Part shown: piece by piece, positions 35,181-42,515 of the stretch
How positions within the stretch are numbered: position 1 is the stretch's first letter
Layout of the letters: each line of letters begins with the position of its first letter
Assembly: GCA_902168185.1 (NCBI GenBank)
Contig: CABHOV010000041.1
Location: 248,001-312,000, forward strand
Length of the DNA stretch: 64,000 nucleotides
Origin: an uncultured Bacteroides sp.
Lineage (GTDB): Bacteria > Bacteroidota > Bacteroidia > Cytophagales > Cyclobacteriaceae
Reading direction: 5' to 3'
Notes under the pieces: model-generated
Databases searched by the model: none
What the model was told of the DNA's origin: nothing
What the model saw: the letters and a program-made list of their open reading frames with translations, nothing else
Program-made: the position numbers and the translations under genes

Positions 35181-35888
35181 TTAGCTGATCAATGTTCCTG
35201 CTTCTTCTCCGGAAGCTACTTTAAGCAAATTGCCTTTCTTGTTCATGTCGAATACAATGATTGGCAGTTTATTCTCTTTGCAAAGAGTAAAAGCAGTCAT
35301 GTCCATTATATTCAGATTCTTTTCATAAGCTTCCTGAAACGAAAGCTTGCTATAGCGGACAGCATCCGGAAATTTTTCCGGATCTTTTGTATAAACACCA
35401 TCTACACGAGTTCCTTTCAATACAACATTTGCCTGCACTTCTATAGCACGTAAGCTGGCCGTTGAGTCTGTTGTAAAATAAGGATTACCGATGCCGGCTC
35501 CGAAGATGACAATTCTTCCTTTTTCAAGATGGCGAATGGCTCTGCGTCTTATAAAAGGTTCGCAGACCTGTTCCATTTTTATACCCGACATTAAACGTGT
35601 AAACATACCATGGCGCTCAAGCGAACTTTGCAAGGCCATCGCGTTTACTACCGTAGCGAGCATTCCCATGTAATCGCCTTGTACACGATCGATACCCAGG
35701 GCTTCTGCCTGACCGCCTCTGAAGATATTTCCTCCACCGATCACTATAGCAATTTCAACACCCTGATCTTTAATGGTTCTAATTTCTTCACAGTACTGTT
35801 CCAGCACACTCGGGTCGATGTTCGTGCTTTTGGAAGACCCTTGTAATGCTTCACCACTGAGTTTGAGGAGGATACGCTTGTACTTCAT
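35181..35888 (-). CDS. pyrH: UMP kinase
   Basis: The 235-residue amino-acid-kinase-fold enzyme has [53 protein letters not shown] and DGVYTKDP, all typical of bacterial hexameric UMP kinase. It phosphorylates UMP to UDP in pyrimidine synthesis. Upstream of frr. Confidence 0.98.
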   Translation of the reverse strand: MKYKRILLKLSGEALQGSSKSTNIDPSVLEQYCEEIRTIKDQGVEIAIVIGGGNIFRGGQAEALGIDRVQGDYMGMLATVVNAMALQSSLERHGMFTRLMSGIKMEQVCEPFIRRRAIRHLEKGRIVIFGAGIGNPYFTTDSTASLRAIEVQANVVLKGTRVDGVYTKDPEKFPDAVRYSKLSFQEAYEKNLNIMDMTAFTLCKENKLPIIVFDMNKKGNLLKVASGEEAGTLIS

Positions 35889-36096
35889 TCGTAGTTTGGA
35901 TTGGTTTTGCAGCGAAATTGGCGCAATATATTCAAAGCACAGGGCTTTGTAAAATTCCAGATGAAGTACAGGCCTTTATTTCGTTCCGAAATCCTTTTTC
36001 CACAAATCGAAAAGGAGTGGTGCATCCGTTTTTCCAGGAGCCGTTACCCTATATCTACACGCAGAAAAATAACAGGAAGCGGCCGGTGTCTATCGT

Positions 36097-36594
36097 TTAT
36101 TGAAATTCGATCAGTACCTGATTTTTCTCAACGCTATCGCCCTTCTTGATTTTCACAGTCTTCACAATTCCTTCTCCGGGCGACTTGATGATGTTCTCCA
36201 TTTTCATTGCCTCCAGGATCAGCAGCGGATCATTTTGTTTAACGGCATCGCCAGGTTTTACTTTCAGATCAATGATAAGTCCCGGCATTGGTGCTTTCAG
36301 CGAATTGATTTTTCCGGAAGCAACATTATTCATTCCCATCTTTTCCAGTAACAGATCGAATCTGTCTTTCAACGCTATGGTATACATTGTGCCGTTGATT
36401 TTTAACGTGAACGTTTTTGTAGCGGCATCGGTCTTCACGACTTCGGCTCTATAACTTTTTTGATTGTGCAGTATATGAAAATAGCCATCCGCCACTTTCA
36501 CCAGGTCCCACGTCAACGGCTCTCCGTTCACCGTAAATCCATCATCGGAAGAAGTGATTTCAAAAGATTTTTTATTCACGATGGCTTTATACAT
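36097..36594 (-). CDS. Biotin/lipoyl-attachment domain protein (acyl-CoA/pyruvate carboxylase carrier type)
   Basis: The 165-residue protein has a C-terminal biotinyl domain with the biotinylation motif EAMKMEN (lysine near residue 132) and the downstream GEGIVKTVKIKKGDSVEKNQVLIEF half. The N-terminal half (about 1-85) resembles the linker region before the carrier domain in propionyl-CoA or pyruvate carboxylases. No carboxylase subunit gene is adjacent, so the partner enzyme must be encoded elsewhere. It is transcribed divergently from the TPP-controlled receptor. Confidence 0.85.
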   Translation of the reverse strand: MYKAIVNKKSFEITSSDDGFTVNGEPLTWDLVKVADGYFHILHNQKSYRAEVVKTDAATKTFTLKINGTMYTIALKDRFDLLLEKMGMNNVASGKINSLKAPMPGLIIDLKVKPGDAVKQNDPLLILEAMKMENIIKSPGEGIVKTVKIKKGDSVEKNQVLIEFQ

Positions 36595-36702
36595 ACTCTG
36601 AAAATTTGTTCCCTGTAAATGTGCAAATTATTCCGGACACTCAATATAGTACAAGTCAAGCGCTTGTTTTGACGGGCTAAAAACAGGTCACCAAAATTCT
36701 TT

Positions 36703-36735
36703 TTTGCAAAATCGACTTTTATACATTTACCTTTG
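36703..36735 (+). promoter_or_regulatory. Promoter of the TPP-controlled receptor unit
   Basis: TTTG at 36703-36706 and TACCTTTG at 36728-36735, 21 bases apart, make a good Bacteroidota promoter. The riboswitch begins about 12 bases downstream. Confidence 0.7.
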
Positions 36736-36745
36736 TGCTGTCGAA

Positions 36746-36860
36746 AGACAAGGGGTGCCTTAAATATAACGGGCTGAGATTATACCCAATGAACCTGATG
36801 CCGGTAATGCGGTCGAAGGGAGGCAAGGTTAAACGTACGCAGAGCATTCCCCTGTGCCTG
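36746..36860 (+). promoter_or_regulatory. TPP (THI-box) riboswitch
   Basis: The conserved THI-element segments appear in order: ACAAGGGGTGCC (36748-36759), GGGCTGAGAT, TACCC, GAACCTGAT, CCGGTAATGC and CGAAGGGAGGC. The 3' CCCCTGTG (36849-36856) closes stem P1 with the 5' ACAAGGGG. TPP binding would reduce expression of the downstream TonB receptor, which starts at 36887. Because only about 30 bases separate P1 from the ATG and no terminator is visible, control of translation initiation is more likely than termination. Confidence 0.93.
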
Positions 36861-36886
36861 TTAGTTTAAACCACATTATATAAACC

Positions 36887-39343
36887 ATGTACAAAGTATT
36901 TTTTGTGGCAGCGGCTATGCTGTTGTCAGCGCATGTTTACGCGCAAGAGTTTTTTATCGCAGGAAGTATACGCGATGCTAGGAACAACCAGTTATTAACC
37001 GGAGCATCGTTGCAACTGGAAGGCACAAATCGTATTGCCGTCAGTGATGCATTCGGAAGATTCAAATTTGAAAAAGTAGCGGCTGGCGAATATACACTCG
37101 TTGCTAAATTCATCGGGTACTCTGATAAAACTGAAAAAGTCACAGTGTCCTCCAATGTTGAAGTAGCTATACATCTGGATGAATCATTTGTGATGACAGA
37201 CGAAGTTGTTGTACTCGCCACGCGCGCTGATGAAAAAACTCCGGCTACATTTACCAACCTCGGGAAAGAAGCCATCCAGAAACAAAATTTCGGACAGGAT
37301 TTACCTTTTCTTCTGAACTGGACTCCTTCTGCAGTCACCACATCGGACGCAGGCACGGGCGTTGGCTATACCGGCATTCGCATCCGCGGAAGCGATGCTA
37401 CGCGAATCAATGTTACGGTGAATGGTATACCCTACAACGATGCAGAATCGCTCGGTACATTTTGGGTTGATGTACCAGATATAGCAGCCTCGTCTCAAAG
37501 TATACAGATCCAGCGCGGGGTCGGTACATCTACAAATGGTGGCGGTGCATTTGGTGCTACTATAAATCTGCAAACCAACACACGCAACGATGATCCCTAT
37601 GCTACGCTGATGTCGTCTGCAGGTTCTTTCGGTACATTTAGAAACAGTTTGAGTTTTGGGACAGGGCTGTTAAAAGATCATTGGGTAATTGATGGCCGCG
37701 TATCTAAAATTAATTCCGATGGATTTATAGATCGCGCTTCTGCCGACCTTCAATCTTATTATTTCTCTGCCGGGTTTTATGCAGGCAACACGATGATCAA
37801 GGCAATTACGTTCGGAGGAAAAGAGCGCACGTATCAGGCTTGGTATGGCGTTCCGCAATCGCGCTTACAGAATGATACTGAAGCGATGCTAACGACAGCT
37901 TCGAATGAAGGATGGAACGAAGAGCAAACCAACAACCTGTTGAATTCAGGTAGCCGTACATTCAATCCCTATAGCTATAAGAACCAGGTTGACGATTATA
38001 AGCAAGATCACTATCAGCTACATTTCTCACAACGCATAAGCGATGCCTTTACGGCGAATGCATCATTACACTATACACCGGGTAAAGGATATTATGAAGA
38101 ATACCGCTATAACAATAAGTTTTCTGACTATGGTATAGCTCCCGTTACCATTGGTGATTCGGTAGTGACATCTTCGGATCTCATTCGCAGACGCTGGCTT
38201 GATAATGATTTTTATGGATTCACATATTCTTTCAACTATGAGAAGAATAAACTGAATACTGTTTTAGGTGGAGGATGGAATCGTTATGATGGAGATCACT
38301 ATGGACAAATCATCTGGGCACAGGTATCTGCTGTTCCATCGGAGTATCAATATTATTTTAATAATGGTGATAAGCGCGACTTTAATATTTTCGGGAAAGC
38401 AACCTATAATTTTACGGAGCGCTTCAATGCATATGTTGACTTGCAATATCGCAAGGTAACGTATACTGCTACGGGTATAGAGAACAAACAAAATCTGTTG
38501 AATGTTAATGAATCGTTTAACTTCTTTAACCCGAAGGCAGGTGTAACGTTTGCCGTTAGTGACAACCAAGTGGTATATGCTTCCTATAGTGTTGCAAATC
38601 GTGAACCTGTTCGCGATGATTTTGTAGATGCATTGCCAGGCAAGAAACCCAGGCACGAGAATTTGCAAAACGTGGAGGCGGGGTATAAACTCATTGGCAA
38701 GACTTATATGATTAAGGCGAACTATTACCTGATGAATTATAACAACCAACTTGTATTAACAGGTCAGGTAAATGATGTGGGAGCTTCGATCCGTACCAAC
38801 GTGGACAAGAGTTACCGCATGGGTATTGAGTTAGAGGGAGCGCTTAAAATTTCAGAACGCTTTTCTTGGAATGCGAACGTTACGCTGAGTAAAAATAAAA
38901 TCAAAGACTTCACGGAAGTGATGTATGATTACGGCACAAATTTCGATGAGTATAATGAAGTGAAGACAACGTATCATAACACGGATATTTCATTCTCACC
39001 AAACGTGATTGCGGGATCGGGATTGAACTACAAACCTGTGAAAAACTTTGAGGCAACGTTGCTTACAAAATATGTTGGTCAGCAACACCTCGATAACACT
39101 TCCAACAGTCAACGAAGTATAGATGCGTACGTAGTGAATGATTTGCGCCTCACGTATACTGTGCAACCTTCGTTCATGAAAGAACTTGCACTGAGTTTTC
39201 TGGTGAATAACATTCTTGAAGAGGAATACGAGTCAAATGGTTACACTTGGGGGTATGCAGGTGGTGGCCAGCAGTATCGTGAAAACTATTATTACCCACA
39301 GGCTGGCCGGAGTTTTATGGCCATGCTCACCTTGAAATTTTAA
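36887..39343 (+). CDS. TonB-dependent outer-membrane receptor under TPP-riboswitch control (thiamin transporter)
   Basis: The 818-residue protein has a signal peptide (cleavage near VYAQ, residue 20), a CarboxypepD_reg-like domain (about 24-100), the TonB-box-like TDEVVVLATRA, a plug (about 110-230, with GIRIRGSDATRINVTVNGIPYND and GAFGATINLQTNT in part) and a barrel ending in LTLKF. Context assigns the substrate: a TPP riboswitch precedes it, as for the Bacteroidota outer-membrane receptors proposed to import thiamin or its precursors. No inner-membrane PnuT or thi gene follows; a terminator closes the unit at 39354. Confidence 0.88.
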   Translation: MYKVFFVAAAMLLSAHVYAQEFFIAGSIRDARNNQLLTGASLQLEGTNRIAVSDAFGRFKFEKVAAGEYTLVAKFIGYSDKTEKVTVSSNVEVAIHLDESFVMTDEVVVLATRADEKTPATFTNLGKEAIQKQNFGQDLPFLLNWTPSAVTTSDAGTGVGYTGIRIRGSDATRINVTVNGIPYNDAESLGTFWVDVPDIAASSQSIQIQRGVGTSTNGGGAFGATINLQTNTRNDDPYATLMSSAGSFGTFRNSLSFGTGLLKDHWVIDGRVSKINSDGFIDRASADLQSYYFSAGFYAGNTMIKAITFGGKERTYQAWYGVPQSRLQNDTEAMLTTASNEGWNEEQTNNLLNSGSRTFNPYSYKNQVDDYKQDHYQLHFSQRISDAFTANASLHYTPGKGYYEEYRYNNKFSDYGIAPVTIGDSVVTSSDLIRRRWLDNDFYGFTYSFNYEKNKLNTVLGGGWNRYDGDHYGQIIWAQVSAVPSEYQYYFNNGDKRDFNIFGKATYNFTERFNAYVDLQYRKVTYTATGIENKQNLLNVNESFNFFNPKAGVTFAVSDNQVVYASYSVANREPVRDDFVDALPGKKPRHENLQNVEAGYKLIGKTYMIKANYYLMNYNNQLVLTGQVNDVGASIRTNVDKSYRMGIELEGALKISERFSWNANVTLSKNKIKDFTEVMYDYGTNFDEYNEVKTTYHNTDISFSPNVIAGSGLNYKPVKNFEATLLTKYVGQQHLDNTSNSQRSIDAYVVNDLRLTYTVQPSFMKELALSFLVNNILEEEYESNGYTWGYAGGGQQYRENYYYPQAGRSFMAMLTLKF

Positions 39344-39353
39344 ATCTTCTTTA

Positions 39354-39389
39354 ATAAACCCTCCGGGACTTTAAACCCGGAGGGTTTAT
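39354..39389. terminator. Hairpin after the TPP-controlled receptor
   Basis: Arms 39354-39367 and 39376-39389 are a perfect 14-bp inverted repeat (core ACCCTCCGGG) with an 8-base loop. It lacks a long T-tract beyond the stem but the stem itself ends in A/T pairs. Confidence 0.8.
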
Positions 39390-39415
39390 GCTTTAATTTG
39401 CCATGAGGGGTAATC

Positions 39416-40273
39416 ATGGCTACATTCAATCGAACGCGAACTTTTATTGAGTCATTGCTGAAACTGACACGTTTTGGCAACCTGGTTATTATTGGCATAA
39501 CGCAATATTTTGCAGCTGGCTTCCTGATCGACAAATCTGCCGTGCTGGATGTGAAGCTTTTCCTCTTATCTGTTTCAACCATTCTGATCGCAGCGGCCGG
39601 ATATATCATCAACGATTATTATGATGTAAAGATTGACTATATCAATAAGCCTGAACGCGTAGTGATAGGTAAGAGTATACCACGCAGGCATGCTATTCTT
39701 TTTCATGGTATACTTTCAGGTATCGGAATTCTTCTGGGTTTTTTCTTGTCATGGAAATTGGCCGCACTTAATGTCTTCTCCGTTTTTTTACTCTGGCTAT
39801 ATTCCAATAACCTGAAGCGACTTCCCTTCATCGGGAATTTTTCAGTAGCATTATTAACGGGACTGTCAGTATGGATCGTTGACCCGCTATATCGTCACGG
39901 AAGTGCGTTGATCGTGATCTATGCGAGCTTCGCTTTTTTTATGACGCTCGTGCGCGAGATCATTAAAGACATGGAAGATCTGAAAGGTGACAATACATTT
40001 GGATGTAGAACACTTCCCATCGTATGGGGATTAAGGCGAACGAAGTTTGCAATCTATTTTATACTTGCCTTTTTTGCCCTCACCGTTGTACTCATCAATC
40101 AGTTCTACAAGGCATTACCTTTGGACTACTATATTATATTTCTTTTTATCCCGTTGCTTTGGCTTCTTTATCGACTGATTCGTGCCGACACTACCAAAGA
40201 CTTCGCTACACTGAGCGCCTTTTGCAAAGTAATTATGTTGCTGGGAATTATCAGTATGGCTTTTGTAAAGTGA
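39416..40273 (+). CDS. UbiA prenyltransferase, geranylgeranylglycerol-phosphate geranylgeranyltransferase type
   Basis: The 285-residue protein has about eight membrane helices and both UbiA Asp motifs: NDYYDVKID (N66, D67, D70, D74) with NKPERVV behind it, and REIIKDMEDLKGDNTFGCRTLP. The pattern fits the Bacteroidota homologues annotated as digeranylgeranylglyceryl phosphate synthases, which attach a prenyl chain to a glycerol-phosphate prenyl ether. Acceptor cannot be read from the sequence; a quinone or heme substrate is the alternative. Confidence 0.78.
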   Translation: MATFNRTRTFIESLLKLTRFGNLVIIGITQYFAAGFLIDKSAVLDVKLFLLSVSTILIAAAGYIINDYYDVKIDYINKPERVVIGKSIPRRHAILFHGILSGIGILLGFFLSWKLAALNVFSVFLLWLYSNNLKRLPFIGNFSVALLTGLSVWIVDPLYRHGSALIVIYASFAFFMTLVREIIKDMEDLKGDNTFGCRTLPIVWGLRRTKFAIYFILAFFALTVVLINQFYKALPLDYYIIFLFIPLLWLLYRLIRADTTKDFATLSAFCKVIMLLGIISMAFVK

Positions 40274-40302
40274 GCTATAGCCAGGTATATTTGGTATATA
40301 GA

Positions 40303-41334
40303 TCACTTCACTTCAATTACAGTTGCCCCTTTGTTTGTTAGTCTTCCGAAAGGCGTCAAAGTATAATCGTGCGATTGCATTTCTTTTTCAAATTCCTCCT
40401 GCTTTTCTTCATCGACAACAATGAGTAAGCCGCCACTTGTTTGAGGATCGGAGAGGATTACTTTTTGTTTTTCGGAGATTGAAGAAATCTTAGAACCATA
40501 ACTTTCCCAGTTGCGCGTTGTACCACCCGGCATACTCTTTTGCTGGATATACTCTTCCAGAAAATCAAACACAGGCACTTTGTTGAATTCAATTTCAGCA
40601 CTGAGTCCACTTCCTTCACACACCTCACATAAGTGGCCCAGCAACCCAAAGCCGGTAACATCCGTCATGGCACTTACGTATTTGAGCTTGCCCACTTCGG
40701 CACCAAGCCAGTTAAGCGTAAGCATGCTATCAACCGCACGTTGATAATGCGCCTGCTGAACAATTCCTTTTTTCTGTGCTGTTGTAATAATACCGATCCC
40801 CAATGGTTTTGTGAGATATAGGAGTGAATTTGCTCTAGCCGTATCGTTACGCTTCAGGTTTTCCTTCTTGAGTTTCCCGGTAACGGCTAATCCAAATACA
40901 GGTTCAGGGCAATCTATACTATGACCACCGGCAAGGGGAATCTCGGCTTCAAGACATACCTTGCGGCTTCCTTCTAACACGCCTTTGGCAACTTCTGCAG
41001 GAATTTTATTGATCGGCCAGCCGAGTATAGCAATCGCCATAAAAGGTTCGCCACCCATAGCATATATATCGCTGATAGCATTTACGGAAGCGATGGCTCC
41101 AAAAGTAGCAGGGTCATCTACGATCGGCATAAAAAAATCAGTAGTGCTCACTATACACATGCCATCACCAATGTCGTATACCGCAGCATCGTCTTTTGAT
41201 TCATTGCCAACGAGCAACTCCGGGAAGATTGCTTTCGGAGCATCGGAGTGAAGAATAGTTTCCAGTACAGCAGGAGAAATTTTACATCCGCATCCTGCAC
41301 CATGGCTATATTGTGTCAGCTTGATTGGTTCCAT
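40303..41334 (-). CDS. selD: Selenide, water dikinase (selenophosphate synthetase)
   Basis: The 343-residue protein begins KLTQYSHGAGCGCKISP, the SelD active site with Cys15 (not Sec) and Lys18, and continues with DDAAVYDIGDG, STTDFFMPIVDDP, AILGWPINKIP, GHSIDCPEPVFGLAVTG, MTDVTGFGLLGHL and SDPQTSGGLL. It makes selenophosphate from selenide and ATP. The neighbour mnmH (98 bases upstream) uses the product for tRNA selenouridine, so the pair serves tRNA modification. Confidence 0.97.
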   Translation of the reverse strand: MEPIKLTQYSHGAGCGCKISPAVLETILHSDAPKAIFPELLVGNESKDDAAVYDIGDGMCIVSTTDFFMPIVDDPATFGAIASVNAISDIYAMGGEPFMAIAILGWPINKIPAEVAKGVLEGSRKVCLEAEIPLAGGHSIDCPEPVFGLAVTGKLKKENLKRNDTARANSLLYLTKPLGIGIITTAQKKGIVQQAHYQRAVDSMLTLNWLGAEVGKLKYVSAMTDVTGFGLLGHLCEVCEGSGLSAEIEFNKVPVFDFLEEYIQQKSMPGGTTRNWESYGSKISSISEKQKVILSDPQTSGGLLIVVDEEKQEEFEKEMQSHDYTLTPFGRLTNKGATVIEVK

Positions 41335-41432
41335 TTTGTAAAGTTAGCGATCTGATGACCGTATTGAAATTAATTTATAAAACACAAAGCATGGTTGTAA
41401 ATGAACTCTATACGATAGCAAATGAAACGTAA

Positions 41433-42446
41433 CTAGTCTACTGCGTGAATTAAACTCGCAGCAAAAGCATCGATCGGTTCACCGCTCCACGGAACGGAAT
41501 TTTTTACGCGTTGTTTCTTTTTGGCAAGTCCGTTCAAATACGCCTTGTCGTAATAGGTGAGAAGTATATCTATTACAGAAGCCATGTCATTTTGCAATAA
41601 TTTTTCTTTGGCAGCATTAAAGTGTTGTCCACCGAGTTTTCGGGTGATGTTTACCATCGCCTGCAAAAAAAGTTCTTTGTCAGCGCTGCCATATTCATGA
41701 ACGAGTCGTTCGATTCTGGTTTCTTTGTTTACCGTAATCTCAACTATAGGGCTATTGCTCATTTGCGTCCATAGTCCATGTGGTAAAAAGATTTTGCCAA
41801 CGGCTATAGATTCATCTTCTATCCAGATTCGCTTTGAGCGATCGAACGTGATGATCTCTTCAAAAAGATTATTCTGAAATTGTTCTGTTGTTGGTTGAGG
41901 CGGCATCATCAACCCACCGAATGCCGATCCTTTATGTAAAGCGAGTTGCTCAAGGTCTATCACTTGCTCACCTTGAGCTTTCAGTGCACGGAGAATTTCG
42001 CTCTTGCCGCTTCCGGTACAACCTCCGATTACGATAAGCTTTAGCGGCCAGGTATAGGACTCGACAGCTTTCGTCCTATATGCTTTATAGCCACCGGCAA
42101 GTTGATGGCTTTGGACACGCGCCATGCCAACGAATTGACAAAAATTAGAAGAGCGCATTCCCCCGCGCCAGCAGTGAACCAGGATTTCTTTTCCGACTTC
42201 TTCTGTTTTGTTTATAATGTCGAGTAGCCTTGGACCGACTAATCGGAAACCTGTTTTAATAGCTTCTTGTTGCCCCCGTTGTTTATAGTCTGTACCAACC
42301 GCTATACGTTCAGCATTATTTAATATAGGTATATTTAAGGCTGACGGAATGTGCCCTTCATGATACTCTCCTTCCGACCGCACATCTACAATCGGTAACT
42401 GCGATCGGAGTTTCAGAAAATCATCTATTGAGAGCTGCATCGCCAT
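41433..42446 (-). CDS. mnmH: tRNA 2-selenouridine synthase (rhodanese + P-loop)
   Basis: The 337-residue protein has an N-terminal rhodanese domain with the active-site Cys92 in HCWRGGMRSSN and a C-terminal P-loop domain with GGCTGSGKS (141-149), the architecture of MnmH (SelU, YbbB). It replaces the sulfur of 2-thiouridine at tRNA wobble position 34 with selenium, using selenophosphate from SelD encoded next door. Normal in length. Confidence 0.95.
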   Translation of the reverse strand: MAMQLSIDDFLKLRSQLPIVDVRSEGEYHEGHIPSALNIPILNNAERIAVGTDYKQRGQQEAIKTGFRLVGPRLLDIINKTEEVGKEILVHCWRGGMRSSNFCQFVGMARVQSHQLAGGYKAYRTKAVESYTWPLKLIVIGGCTGSGKSEILRALKAQGEQVIDLEQLALHKGSAFGGLMMPPQPTTEQFQNNLFEEIITFDRSKRIWIEDESIAVGKIFLPHGLWTQMSNSPIVEITVNKETRIERLVHEYGSADKELFLQAMVNITRKLGGQHFNAAKEKLLQNDMASVIDILLTYYDKAYLNGLAKKKQRVKNSVPWSGEPIDAFAASLIHAVD

Positions 42447-42515
42447 GTGTATAGTAGCTTGTTCACTACAAGTATAAAACTACTCAAGTCAACGGCGAAT
42501 GACAAAAACTATTGA

